A DNA stretch of 64,000 nucleotides from an uncultured Ruminiclostridium sp. (lineage in GTDB: Bacteria; Bacillota; Clostridia; Oscillospirales; Ruminococcaceae), in NCBI GenBank assembly GCA_947627695.1, contig CANQXF010000001.1:124001-188000 (forward strand), written 5' to 3'. The notes below the pieces were generated by a model. It was not told the DNA's origin. It saw only the letters and a program-made list of their open reading frames with translations, and searched no databases. The position numbers and the translations under genes were made by a program. Position 1 is the first letter of the stretch; every line of letters begins with the position of its first letter. This document shows positions 44,759 through 54,400 of this stretch, one piece after another.

Positions 44759-46974
44759 TGGTCTTTGCCCTCTTCATTCAGGTACATACGCAAAAGCGGT
44801 CTTATGCAGGAATAGCGCAATGTCCTGCGGTCGTTTTCCACCATTTCCTTAACCTGCGACCTCTTGCCGATAAGTATTATCATATTTTTCGCTCTTGTTA
44901 CTCCCGTATAAAGCAGGTTGCGGTATTGCAGGTTTTTGCTGACAGAGGACAGCGTCATTATTACGGCGTTGTACTCGCTCCCCTGACTTTTGTGTATCGT
45001 GACCGCATAGGCAAGATCGAGCTTCCTAAGCATATCGGAAGTGTAATTTGCGCACCTGCCGTCATAATTTACAACAACATTTCCGCTGTATTTGTCTATT
45101 TTCTCGATAAATCCTATATCGCCGTTGAAAATTCCTCTGCCGTATTCGTCGCCCTTGTTCCATTCTATATCATAATCATTCTTTATCTGCATGACCTTAT
45201 CGCCTGTTCGGAAAACGGTTTCAAATACCTTTACCTCATTCTTATCCTTTGCTGGCGGGTTCAGGGCAAGCTGGAGCTCCATGTTAAGTTCCTTTGTACC
45301 TGTTCTGCCGATACGAGTGGGCGTAAGCACCTGAATATCATCAACGGGAGAATAACCGTATGTATTCGGAAGTCTTGTTTTTACAAGATCTATAACAAGC
45401 CTTGCCGCCTCCTCATCATTTCGGCAGGACATAAAGAAAAAGTCGTTTTTTCGCTGGTCAAGATCGGGAAGCTCGCCGTGTACTATGCGGTGAGCATTGG
45501 TAACTATCAGGCTTTCCGCCGCCTGTCGGAATATCTCAGTAAGCTCGACTGAGGGTATTTCACCGCTTGAAATAAGGTCACGCAGAACGTTCCCTGCTCC
45601 AACTGACGGCAACTGATTGCTGTCGCCGACCATTATTAGAGAAGCGGAAGGCTTTAACGCTCTTAGCAGTGCCTCAAAAAGAAGAACATCCACCATTGAC
45701 ATTTCGTCTACAATTATAACGTCTGCTTTAAGCGTGTTTTTTTCATTCCTTTTGAATTTGAGCATATTTCCCGATTCGGAATCGACTTCAAGCATTCTGT
45801 GTATAGTCCTTGCGCTTTCTCCTGTAAGCTCGCTCATTCTTTTTGCTGCACGTCCCGTGGGGGCGGCAAGAAAAAATCCTATGTTCCGCTTTCTCATAAG
45901 GCGGATAACGCAGTTCAGGGTCGTGGTTTTGCCCGTGCCGGGTCCGCCTGTAAGAATAAATATCCTGTTTGCCATACAGCCGTTTATCGCTGCTTTTTGT
46001 AACGTTTCATACTGTATGCTTTCAATAAATTCGATTTTTTCTATCTCGTTTGAAAGGTCTTTTACAACGGGAACGGAGGTTTTAAGCATTTCAGCAAGGC
46101 GTTGCGCTATGTAAAGCTCGGCTCTGTAATATTCGTTAAGATAAAGATAGCTTTTTTCACCGATTTTTAAAACTTTGGTCTGACCGCTTTTAAGCGACTC
46201 GTCTATTCCTTTATCTATATCCTCTCTGCTGAGGTTTAAAAAGCTCATTGCCGATTCGGCGGCTCTTTTCAGCGGCAGGCAGGTGTGACCTGCGTTGGCA
46301 TTTTCACGGAGGATATAAAGCAATGCGGCGATAATGCGGTTTATGTCCGCAGAGCCTATGCCTTCGGCGGCGGCTATTTCGTCCGCCTGCTCAAAATCCA
46401 CTCCTAATTCTTCATCACAAAGAATATAAGGATTTTCACGAAGGAACGCAACAGATGAGCTTTCGTATTTTTTCCAGACACCTGCCGCAACGGCGGGACT
46501 GATACCGAATTTCTTCAAATACTCAACTACGTTTTTCATACCGCTGAGCTTGCGGTATTCGCCGCTGATGAAAAGCGCGCGGTCGCCTGTTACGCCTTTA
46601 AGCTCAGCAAGACGCAAAGGGTCGTTTTCTATGATGTCAAGGGCGTCCTCGCCAAAGTTGTCCACTATCTTTTTTGCAAGAGAAGGCCCTACACCTTTTA
46701 TTATTCCTGAGCCCAGATATTTTCTTATTTCCATAGGAGATGTGGGCGGAGTTCTGGTACAGTTAACTGCACGAAACTGTCTGCCGTATTTTGCGCTGTT
46801 TGTATAAGAGCCATAAAGCTCAAGGCGTTCACCCTCGGAAATATCACCAAGTTCGCCAACAACAGGTATCATTATCCCGTCGCTGTCAAGGTCAAACACT
46901 ATGTAACCGCTGTCGGTGTTTTTATATATAACCGTGTCGACGCTGCCGCTTATTTTTTCAAGATTTTCTTCCAT
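44755..46974 (-). CDS. recD2: RecD2-type ATP-dependent DNA helicase
   Basis: RecD2 is a 5'-3' superfamily 1B helicase without RecBC partners. The 739 residues contain the N-terminal OB-like and helix-hairpin-helix region (about 1-200), Walker A GGPGTGKTTTLN near residue 342, Walker B VIIVDEMSMVD, a GDSNQLPSVGAG motif III, an SH3-like insertion and motif VI VTRAKNMIILIGKRSQ. It starts within the end of a 52-residue upstream membrane microprotein gene and overlaps comF. Confidence 0.95.
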   Translation of the reverse strand: MEENLEKISGSVDTVIYKNTDSGYIVFDLDSDGIMIPVVGELGDISEGERLELYGSYTNSAKYGRQFRAVNCTRTPPTSPMEIRKYLGSGIIKGVGPSLAKKIVDNFGEDALDIIENDPLRLAELKGVTGDRALFISGEYRKLSGMKNVVEYLKKFGISPAVAAGVWKKYESSSVAFLRENPYILCDEELGVDFEQADEIAAAEGIGSADINRIIAALLYILRENANAGHTCLPLKRAAESAMSFLNLSREDIDKGIDESLKSGQTKVLKIGEKSYLYLNEYYRAELYIAQRLAEMLKTSVPVVKDLSNEIEKIEFIESIQYETLQKAAINGCMANRIFILTGGPGTGKTTTLNCVIRLMRKRNIGFFLAAPTGRAAKRMSELTGESARTIHRMLEVDSESGNMLKFKRNEKNTLKADVIIVDEMSMVDVLLFEALLRALKPSASLIMVGDSNQLPSVGAGNVLRDLISSGEIPSVELTEIFRQAAESLIVTNAHRIVHGELPDLDQRKNDFFFMSCRNDEEAARLVIDLVKTRLPNTYGYSPVDDIQVLTPTRIGRTGTKELNMELQLALNPPAKDKNEVKVFETVFRTGDKVMQIKNDYDIEWNKGDEYGRGIFNGDIGFIEKIDKYSGNVVVNYDGRCANYTSDMLRKLDLAYAVTIHKSQGSEYNAVIMTLSSVSKNLQYRNLLYTGVTRAKNMIILIGKRSQVKEMVENDRRTLRYSCIRPLLRMYLNEEGKDQ

Positions 46975-47116
46975 ATTCCCTTTTCTCTCGTTTTGTACGT
47001 TTTTTGCGGTATATCAGCGACAGCTTTTCCACAACGGTAAGATACAAAAAATGCAGAAAAACTCCGCCGCCCAGAATACCGCAGAACACTGAAAGGAAAA
47101 ACCATAAATACCGCAT
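46958..47116 (-). CDS. Small membrane protein, 52 residues
   Basis: I see a clear small ORF in the gap between prmA and recD2. GAGGTGAT lies seven bases before the ATG at 47116. The product has a hydrophobic segment (about 4-27, LWFFLSVFCGILGGGVF and on) followed by a very basic tail (RKKRTKREKRE) and ends by overlapping the first codons of recD2 by 17 bases. This fits a single-pass membrane microprotein with a cytosolic basic tail. The function is unknown. Shape, SD and overlap all support coding. Confidence 0.7.
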   Translation of the reverse strand: MRYLWFFLSVFCGILGGGVFLHFLYLTVVEKLSLIYRKKRTKREKREYGRKS

Positions 47117-47160
47117 AAAATATCACCTCAGTTTATTTTATGCGATAAACTTAAAATGAG

Positions 47161-48126
47161 TTACACCCTGCAAAGTATGGCGTTCCAATCCTCTTTTTCA
47201 GTTATGCTTATTATTTCAACATTATTTTCGGCTAAAGCTGATTTTACCTCGTCAAGGCGCTGTGTGATTATTCCCGATATTATAAGGGTGCCGTTCTTTT
47301 TAAGAAAGCCGCCGAACAGCGGGGACATTGCGATTATAACGTCAGCAACGATGTTCGCTGTAATGATGTCATAGCCCGTTCCTATCTTTTCACGCAGGGG
47401 CTTGTCATCAATTATATTTCCGCAGTAAGCGGTGTATTTTGTTTTGTCAAAGCCGTTTTGTTCTATGTTTTCAGACGCGGTATTCACAGCATTTTGAAAT
47501 ACGTCGGTAAGCGTCACGCTTTTTGCCCCAAGCAAGAGGGCGGCAATTGACAGGATACCGCTGCCGCAGCCTAAGTCCAGCAGGCGTTCTCCGCCCTTTA
47601 TCTGTTGCTCAAGCAGTTCCATAACAAGTCGGGTGGTATGGTGCTGACCTGTTCCGAAGGAAGAGGCGGGGTCGATCTCAAGTATCTTTCTGCCACCGCT
47701 GTCCTTTACTTCCTCCCAGGTTGGCTTTATGATCAGCTTTTCGCCTACATTAAAGGGTTTATAATACTGCTTCCAGTTGTTCGCCCAATCTTCCTCGCTC
47801 ACATTGTCGGTTTCGATCTCAAGAGAGCCGTAAAAGTTGTCGGTATCTTTTGATTTTATTTCGGAAAGAGCGCCTTTCAGTGCGGAAAACATCTCTGCTC
47901 CCTGCTCGTTTTGCTGAAGATAAAGGGTTATGTGGGTCTTTACATTTTTCAAGTTCATAAGGCTGTCGTCAACATAATCCCAGTTCATATCCTTATTTTC
48001 CAGAAAATCCTCAAAATCGGCACTGTCGTGTATCTCAAAGCCTGTTATCCCAAGCTCGCTGACAAGAGAGATGAGAGGATAAACCGCCTCAGAATTTGTA
48101 TATACGTTTATTTTTTTGAAGTCCAT
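47161..48126 (-). CDS. prmA: Ribosomal protein L11 methyltransferase
   Basis: PrmA trimethylates lysines of ribosomal protein L11. The 321 residues have the N-terminal substrate-binding domain (about 1-110) and the methyltransferase domain with DPASSFGTGQHHTT, motif I LLDLGCGSGILSIAALLLGA near residue 183, and the TANIVADVI motif. It begins the prmA-microprotein-recD2-comF unit. Confidence 0.94.
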   Translation of the reverse strand: MDFKKINVYTNSEAVYPLISLVSELGITGFEIHDSADFEDFLENKDMNWDYVDDSLMNLKNVKTHITLYLQQNEQGAEMFSALKGALSEIKSKDTDNFYGSLEIETDNVSEEDWANNWKQYYKPFNVGEKLIIKPTWEEVKDSGGRKILEIDPASSFGTGQHHTTRLVMELLEQQIKGGERLLDLGCGSGILSIAALLLGAKSVTLTDVFQNAVNTASENIEQNGFDKTKYTAYCGNIIDDKPLREKIGTGYDIITANIVADVIIAMSPLFGGFLKKNGTLIISGIITQRLDEVKSALAENNVEIISITEKEDWNAILCRV

Positions 48127-48167
48127 TTGCTCCTCCGAAAAAGAATATGTTGTATATGTTCTTTTCT

Positions 48168-48196
48168 ATTATGCAATATTTTGAAGAAAAATGCAA
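48168..48196 (-). promoter_or_regulatory. Promoter for prmA operon
   Basis: On the minus strand TTGCAT (48196-48191) and CATAAT (48173-48168) are separated by 17 bases, about 40 bases before the prmA start. Confidence 0.65.
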
Positions 48197-48214
48197 TAGA
48201 GATGAGGAAAAAAT

Positions 48215-48250
48215 TTAAAAAATTTCCGCCCTGTCTAAACAGAACGGAAA
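48215..48250 (-). terminator. Terminator of the folT-proC unit
   Basis: On the minus strand TTCCGTTCTGT and ACAGGGCGGAA form a stem with one internal 2x2 mismatch and a TTAG loop, followed by a T6 run, directly after the proC stop. Confidence 0.8.
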
Positions 48251-48256
48251 ATAATT

Positions 48257-49057
48257 TTATTTTGCAAGCTCGTATGCTCTGTTGGTGCAGGCACGGCAGG
48301 CTTCCTTTACGGTTTCCTCAAGATCGCCAGCATACAGCTTGTCAAGTCCTGCAAGAGTTGTTCCGCCTGGAGAGCTTACCTGCTTGATAAGCTGTTCCAC
48401 GGTCATTCCGCTGTCGGTGAGCATTTTTGCGCTACCCACGAGGGACTGGGCAAAAAGCTGTAAAGCGGCGTTTTCGTCTATGCCGACTTCCTTGGCGTAA
48501 TCCACAAAGCCTTTTGCAAAAAGATAGATAAATGCGGGAGAACTGCCGTTTATGCAGATTATTTCTTTCATTTTGTCGGCGGGGATCTCCATTACCATTC
48601 CGCAAGACGAGATAACGGATTTTGCAAAGGCAAAATCTTCATCGCTTATTGCTCCGTCACGGGCGATGGCGCTTGCGCCAAGTCCCAGCATTGCGGGAGT
48701 GTTGGGCATTACAACGGCGACCTTTGCGGCGGGGTTGGTGCGCTGTTTGATGAAATCAGCAGTTATTCCAGCACAAATGCTGATGAAAACGTGATCTTCA
48801 GTTACATACGGCTTTATTGTATCAAGAATATCGCCTAAAACCTGTGGTTTTACAGCAAGGAGGATATACTGACATTTCTCGGTAAGTTCCTGCTCACTTG
48901 CGCAGGGTATGACATTGTATTTTGCCAATGCGTTCAGCTTTTCATTGTCCTTGTCATAGGCGTATACAGCGCAGTCACTGAATTTTCCGCTGTCGGCAAG
49001 TCCTTTTATTATGGCGCTACCCATATTGCCTGCGCCGAGAAAACCGAGATTTTTCAT
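48257..49057 (-). CDS. proC: Pyrroline-5-carboxylate reductase
   Basis: ProC makes proline from pyrroline-5-carboxylate. The 266 residues show the Rossmann motif FLGAGNMGSAIIKGL near residue 5, AVKPQVL, MPNTPA near 118, and the C-terminal dimerisation signature with SPGGTTLAGL. It follows folT closely and so is under the same riboswitch-controlled transcript. Confidence 0.95.
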   Translation of the reverse strand: MKNLGFLGAGNMGSAIIKGLADSGKFSDCAVYAYDKDNEKLNALAKYNVIPCASEQELTEKCQYILLAVKPQVLGDILDTIKPYVTEDHVFISICAGITADFIKQRTNPAAKVAVVMPNTPAMLGLGASAIARDGAISDEDFAFAKSVISSCGMVMEIPADKMKEIICINGSSPAFIYLFAKGFVDYAKEVGIDENAALQLFAQSLVGSAKMLTDSGMTVEQLIKQVSSPGGTTLAGLDKLYAGDLEETVKEACRACTNRAYELAK

Positions 49058-49072
49058 TATCTATTCTCCTTT

Positions 49073-49663
49073 TTATCTTGTCTGTCCGCCTTTAAACATA
49101 CGGTTGTACGCCAATTTTACGGGAATAAGCACTATGGGCATAAGCACCAGCGCTGCCGCAAAGCCGACGGCATTAGTCCCAATTCTGGCGTAAATAAGCG
49201 ACCAGAGGCTTTCGTCAGAGCCGCCGATAAAACCGTAGCTGTACAATGCCCATGTGTTAAGGATAAGGTTGCACAATATTACTACAACAAGACGTGTAAT
49301 AACGATCTTTATGTACTGCTTTGGGGACCTGTCGGGAGTGAAGCTGTAAAGTCCCAGACCGTATATCATTCCCTCCAATGCCGTTATAAAAGCGAGCCAG
49401 GGGAGAAATCCTGCCGTGGGATTTACCAGCCAGCCCACAAGGTCACAGGCAAAGCCTGCAACAAGTCCCACCGTGGGACCGAACAACATTCCGATCACGG
49501 CAAGAGCAAGATAAGCAAAGTTTATCTTGATAGCTTCGCCTATGCGAATGGAACAAAATCCGTCGAGGACCACGAATATCGCTATGAATACGCCGACGGC
49601 GGCAATACAGCGAATGTCGTGCAACTCACGGAGAGAGCGTTTGAAACTGTTAAAAACAGCCAT
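49073..49663 (-). CDS. folT: ECF transporter S component, folate type
   Basis: FolT is the substrate-binding membrane subunit of an energy-coupling-factor transporter for folate, working with EcfA1, EcfA2 and EcfT encoded elsewhere. The 196 residues have about six helices with MLFGPTVGLVAGFACDLVGWLV typical of this family. The start at 49663 has a perfect GGAGGT; a longer in-frame reading from 49762 runs through the riboswitch. The tetrahydrofolate riboswitch upstream supports folate as the substrate. Confidence 0.9.
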   Translation of the reverse strand: MAVFNSFKRSLRELHDIRCIAAVGVFIAIFVVLDGFCSIRIGEAIKINFAYLALAVIGMLFGPTVGLVAGFACDLVGWLVNPTAGFLPWLAFITALEGMIYGLGLYSFTPDRSPKQYIKIVITRLVVVILCNLILNTWALYSYGFIGGSDESLWSLIYARIGTNAVGFAAALVLMPIVLIPVKLAYNRMFKGGQTR

Positions 49664-49694
49664 ACTGTACCTCCTTTTTTGCACGCTAATACAT

Positions 49695-49718
49695 AAAAAG
49701 CGGTAAGTATGGCTTACC
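49695..49718 (-). terminator. Possible expression platform of the THF riboswitch
   Basis: On the minus strand GGTAAG (49718-49713) pairs with CTTACC (49707-49702) around CCATA, followed by GC and a T5 run (49699-49695), between the aptamer and folT. It looks like a short intrinsic terminator controlled by ligand binding. Confidence 0.6.
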
Positions 49719-49733
49719 TTGTTCGATTTTATG

Positions 49734-49834
49734 CACAGCGAGATGCGAAAACCGAACCGCAAGCATTTTTGCTTTTCGTCCCGACGGCAACTCTCCGTCC
49801 GTCAGGCACTTAACGCTCGGTTTCCTACTCTGTT
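49734..49834 (-). promoter_or_regulatory. Tetrahydrofolate (THF) riboswitch
   Basis: The minus strand carries the conserved elements of the THF (folT) aptamer in order: AGAGTAGG, CGTTAAGTGCC, a GACGG...CCGTC stem containing GGAGAGTTGCCG, ACGAAAAG, GCGGTT, and CGCATCTCGCT closing on AGAGTAGG. THF riboswitches sense reduced folates and repress uptake or synthesis genes. It lies about 70 bases before folT, with a hairpin and T-run between. The consensus matches were recognised by eye, not by a covariance model. Confidence 0.92.
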
Positions 49835-49845
49835 GTTTATATAAA

Positions 49846-49892
49846 GCCCTCGTCTGATTTTATGATGAGAAAAATCAGACGTTTTGTAGGGC
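49846..49892. repeat. Interrupted inverted repeat upstream of the THF riboswitch
   Basis: CGTCTGATTTT (49851-49861) and AAAATCAGACG (49871-49881) form a perfect 11-base stem with a 9-base loop; GCCCT (49846-49850) and AGGGC (49888-49892) extend the pairing across a bulge. It may end transcription from DUF3795, but there is no clean T-run on the minus strand. Confidence 0.5.
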
Positions 49893-49957
49893 GGGTCTGT
49901 GTTCCTTGAGATTTTGATACGACAGGAAAAAACTTTATATTCTAAATAAACGAAAAG

Positions 49958-50332
49958 TCACTTTTTCCCCGTTTTGATAAAGTCGATCAGTTCCTCCACA
50001 TCATCAAAGTCATCATAATCGCCATGAACTCCTTCACGATGATAAGCAACGCCCGCTTTTTCATTACGTTCAAGGCAGTCTAAAAGCTCTTCTTCTCCGT
50101 ATCTTTTGATAAACAGGGTAAAGCCATAAGGTTTGATCTTAGACAACAATCCTTTTCTGCATTCATCTTTACATTCGTAACAATGTGTATGACTTTTCTC
50201 AATGGAGCATTTTCTGTTTTCACACCAGTCCTTGTCGGGGCATTCGTCTGAATTGCATCCGCTGCAATTTTCATTTTCGCTGCATAAGCAACACGCCAAT
50301 CCGCAGCGGGCTATTCCAAGTTCACGTTTCAT
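49958..50332 (-). CDS. DUF3795 family cysteine-rich protein
   Basis: This 124-residue protein has a cysteine-rich first half (ARCGLACCLCSENENCSGCN and following, more than a dozen cysteines by residue 60), typical of DUF3795, expected to bind zinc or an iron-sulfur cluster. The C-terminal half is acidic and helical. Function is unknown. AGGAGAG precedes the ATG. It stands between pfkA and the folT riboswitch, probably as its own unit or on read-through from pfkA. Confidence 0.85.
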   Translation of the reverse strand: MKRELGIARCGLACCLCSENENCSGCNSDECPDKDWCENRKCSIEKSHTHCYECKDECRKGLLSKIKPYGFTLFIKRYGEEELLDCLERNEKAGVAYHREGVHGDYDDFDDVEELIDFIKTGKK

Positions 50333-50388
50333 TTGATCTCTCCTGTAAATCCCAGTTTATTCATATCAAAATCATCAAATGATATGCG

Positions 50389-51348
50389 TCAGAAGCTGAT
50401 CTCATCGGCAATTCTGTAAAGCTCGTCTTCAAAGGGCTTTTTCATAGAAAGAGCTTCCTGAATGTCGTAGTCAACTATCTTGTTGTTCTGGATACCGACT
50501 ACACGGTTGCCCTTGCCCTCAAAGAGAAGCTGTACGGCGTAATAGCCAAGCTGGCTCGCGGCGATACGGTCGCGGATAGTGGGAGAGCCGCCTCTCTGAA
50601 CGTGTCCGAGAATTGTGGCACGGCTTTCAACGCCTGTCTTTTCCTCTATCTGCTTAGCAATGTCGCCTGAGTTTCCAACGCCTTCTGATACTACAACTAT
50701 GAAATGATGCTTGCCTGTTGCCTGAGTCTGCTTTATCTTATCACATACAGCCTCAATGCTCCAGGGCTTTTCGGGAACGATTATGCAGGTAGCGCCACAG
50801 GCTATGCCTGTGTTTACTGCTATGTAGCCCGCATTTCTGCCCATTACTTCAACCACCGAGCAACGGTCGTGGGACTGGGAAGTATCACGCAACTTGTCAA
50901 CAAGCTCCATTGCGGTATTCATAGCCGTATCGTATCCGATAGTATATTCGCTCATAGCAATATCATTATCAATAGTGCCGGGTATACCTACGCAGGGAAT
51001 ACCTCTTGCGGAAAGGTCTGCGGCTCCTCTGAAAGAGCCGTCACCGCCTATTACCACTATTCCCTCTATTCCGTTCTCGATACAGGTCTGCTTAGCCTTC
51101 TGCAAGCCCTCCTCGTGGCGGAATTCCTGACAGCGGGCGGTATAAAGCATTGTGCCGCCGTGCTGGATAACGTCGGATACACTTCTTACTGAAAGCGGCT
51201 TGATGTCACCGTTTATAAGTCCGTTATAACCTCTGTATATGCCCATGACCTCCATATTCTTGGAAAGAGCCGCACGAACGACCGCCCTTATTGCGGCATT
51301 CATGCCCGGAGCGTCGCCGCCGCTGGTAAGTACGCCTATCTTTTTCAT
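50389..51348 (-). CDS. pfkA: ATP-dependent 6-phosphofructokinase
   Basis: PfkA phosphorylates fructose 6-phosphate, the committed step of glycolysis. The start at 51348 (MKKIGVLTSGGDAPGMNA) gives 319 residues, the usual length. Visible are the ATP-loop GGDGSFRGA, the active-site GTIDNDI, VVEVMGRNAGYIA and LGHVQRGG. GGDGS at the position that distinguishes donors indicates ATP use rather than pyrophosphate. A separate promoter lies in the gap after dnaE. Confidence 0.96.
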   Translation of the reverse strand: MKKIGVLTSGGDAPGMNAAIRAVVRAALSKNMEVMGIYRGYNGLINGDIKPLSVRSVSDVIQHGGTMLYTARCQEFRHEEGLQKAKQTCIENGIEGIVVIGGDGSFRGAADLSARGIPCVGIPGTIDNDIAMSEYTIGYDTAMNTAMELVDKLRDTSQSHDRCSVVEVMGRNAGYIAVNTGIACGATCIIVPEKPWSIEAVCDKIKQTQATGKHHFIVVVSEGVGNSGDIAKQIEEKTGVESRATILGHVQRGGSPTIRDRIAASQLGYYAVQLLFEGKGNRVVGIQNNKIVDYDIQEALSMKKPFEDELYRIADEISF

Positions 51349-51412
51349 AACAATATCGTCCTTTCGTATTTTACGCCGGGTCAAAATTACCCGCTGATTT
51401 CCTAACATTACT

Positions 51413-51441
51413 ATTTTACTCTTTTATCTTGAAATCGTCAA
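51413..51441 (-). promoter_or_regulatory. Promoter for pfkA
   Basis: On the minus strand TTGACG (51441-51436) and TAAAAT (51418-51413) are 17 bases apart, about 65 bases before the pfkA start. Confidence 0.65.
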
Positions 51442-51464
51442 TAGTTTTTTTGACTAATTTTTCA

Positions 51465-54400
51465 CTATTTTGTTATAATGTTGTTTTTTCCGCAAATAAG
51501 TTCAAGCTCAGACAGCAGTCTGTCTGTAAGGTTTATTCCCGAAATTCCCTTTGGATGTGCGGCTTTATGTGTGCTTTCAAAGCATAGTTTTACTTCAAGT
51601 TCGCCTTTATTCTCACAAAGCAGGCGATAAACCTTTTCAAGCTCAGGGGAAGTCTCGGATTTCAGCTTTATATAAATCGTTTTTGGCTCCGGCAAGGTGT
51701 TTTCGGCTGACTGAGCAGTTTCAATTGAATTTATTATCAGCTTGGGGGCGTCGTCTTCCCGATAGCTGTCGCTTGATATCGTCGCATTCAGCTTATATAT
51801 TTCGCCCTCACGAAGCGTTTCAGATACTTTTTCGTATATATCGCTGAAAATTATCCCCTCTATCATACCGCTTCTGTCCTCAAATTCAGCGAAGCACATC
51901 TGCTTTCCGTTTTTCTGAGTATGCTGTTTTTTTGACAAGAGCATTGCTACCAAAGGCTGCTTTTGACCGTCAAGAAAACCGTTGGATTTTTCTTTAGCGC
52001 AGGTTATTACCGTATAAATATTTTTACAACCCAGGCGCTTTATCAAGCTTTCATATCTGTCAACGGGGTGACCTGAAATGTAAAAGCCTGCGCTCTCCTT
52101 TTCCATCTGCAAAAGCTGAGTATGGTTAAATTCCTGGACATTGGGCATATCAAAGCGCTCTGTCACTGCCGCCTGTGCACCTGATAAACCGAACATATCT
52201 ATCTGACCGTCTATATTCATGCTTTTGTGGGAAGAAAGCTGAGACATAATTTTCTCATAACTCATAAACATAGAACGACGGTTGTGTCCGAGACTGTCCA
52301 ATGCGCCCGATTTTATCAGAGCCTCTACCGCACGCTTGTTAAGCTCGGGACCAGCAAGTCGTGAACAAAAATCGTAAAGGCTGGTGTAACGTCCGCTTTT
52401 TCGGTTTTCTACTATGGAATTGATAACATTTCTTCCCAGATTTTTTATGGCGAGCAAGCCGTATCTGATACCGCCTTCTTCAACTGAAAATCCTGAAAAG
52501 CTGCTGTTTACGTCGGGAGGATACAGCTTGACGCCATGCTTTTCCAGATCCGTTATATATTCGTTCAGCTTACCGGTGGATTCCATTACGCTTGTCATAA
52601 GAGATATCATATACTCTTTATAATAATGACAGCGAAGATAAGCCGTTCGGTATGACAGCCACGCATATGCGGCGGCGTGGCTTTTGTTAAAGGCATAGGA
52701 CGCAAACGAGGACATTTCGTCAAACAGCTCGTTGGCGATCTTCTCGGAAACGCCTTTTTTTATCGCCCCGCAGTTGGTTTCAGTGCCGTAAACAAAAGCG
52801 TTGCGCTCTTTTTCCATTACCTCTTTCTTTTTCTTTGCCATCGCCCTGCGCACCAGGTCGGCTCTGCCGTAAGAATATCCGCCTATGTCACGGCATATCT
52901 GCATTACCTGCTCCTGATAAACTATTACGCCGTAGGTAACGTCAAGAATGTTTTTCAAAAGCGAATGAAGATAGGTTATTTTATTCGGATTATGCCTGTT
53001 TTCTATATATGCGGAAATAGACTGCATTGGTCCGGGGCGGTAAAGTGAGATAACTGCAATCAGGTCTTCGATGGAGGTGGGCTTTAACCGGGAAAGAACA
53101 GAGGTCATACCTCCGCTTTCAAACTGAAAAACGCCTGACGTTTGTCCTGAGGAAAGCATTGAAAATACCTCTTTATCGTCCTCAGGGATATTATTGATAT
53201 CAAAATTCGGCTTTACTTTGCGGATAAGCGTTTCTGCGTCCTTTATAACGGTAAGGTAGCGAAGTCCCAGAAAGTCCATTTTAAGCAGACCAAGCTGCTC
53301 CAAGGTGTCTTTGGGATACTGAGTAACTATACAGTTATCTGACTTTTGAACAGGAACGTAGTCTGTAACTGCGTCGCGGGTTATCACTATCCCTGCGGCG
53401 TGCATTGACGCATGGCGGGGCATTCCCTCCAGTTTTAAAGCGGTATTTATCAGCTTTTCTATCTCAGGGTCAGCCTTTACGGCGTTTGCAAGCTTTTCCT
53501 CCTCTTTCAGAGAGCGTTCTATTGAAGGGTTGACGCTGAAAGGTATCATTTTGGCTACGCTGTCCACCTTGGCGTAAGGAAGTCCCATAGCACGCCCTAC
53601 GTCGCGGATAGCCGCCTTTGCCGCCAAGGTACCGAAGGTGATTATCTGAGCCACATGGTCTTTTCCGTATTTTTCGGAAACGTAATCTATTACCTCCTGG
53701 CGTCTTAAATAGCAGAAATCAACGTCAAAATCGGGCATAGTGACACGCTCTTTGGTCAGAAAACGTTCAAAAATCAAATTGTAGCGCAGGGGATCAACTG
53801 AGGTTATTTTAAGGGCATAGGCGCAGATACTTCCAACTCCTGAACCTCTTCCAGGTCCTACGGGAATATCACGGCTCCTGGCAAAGGAAATAAAGTCGGC
53901 TACTATCAAAAAATAATCCACATAACCCATATCGGTTATAGTTTCAATTTCATATTTCGCTCTGGTCAGCACTTCATCCGTAAGCGGTTCACCGTAACGT
54001 TCCTTTAATCCCTCATATACGGCGTCTTTAAAATATTTGTTGTTGTCGGTAACGCCTTTTATCGTGTATTGTGGGAGCTTTATACTTCCAAATTCTATTT
54101 CTACATTACAGCGCTGAGCAATTCTAACAGTATTTTTTACTGCCTCTTCATCAAAAAGCGCCGCCATTTGCTCTGCGGACTTGATGTAAAGCTCCCTGCT
54201 GTTAAAGTTGAGAGGATTTTTTTCATTTATTGTGGTATTGGTGGAGATAGCGGTCAAAACACGCTGTATCTCGCAGCTTTCTTCCGTAAGATAATGAGCG
54301 TCGTTAGTGGCGACGACAGGTATTCCCGTTTCTCTTGAAATGCGGTATATCAGAGGATTTATCTTTTTTTGACCGCTGAGGCCGTGGTCCTGAAGTTCAA

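Noticed and set aside
49664-49762. N-terminal extension of folT from 49762
   Set aside because: The extra codons run through the THF riboswitch and its hairpin; a perfect SD stands before the inner ATG at 49663.
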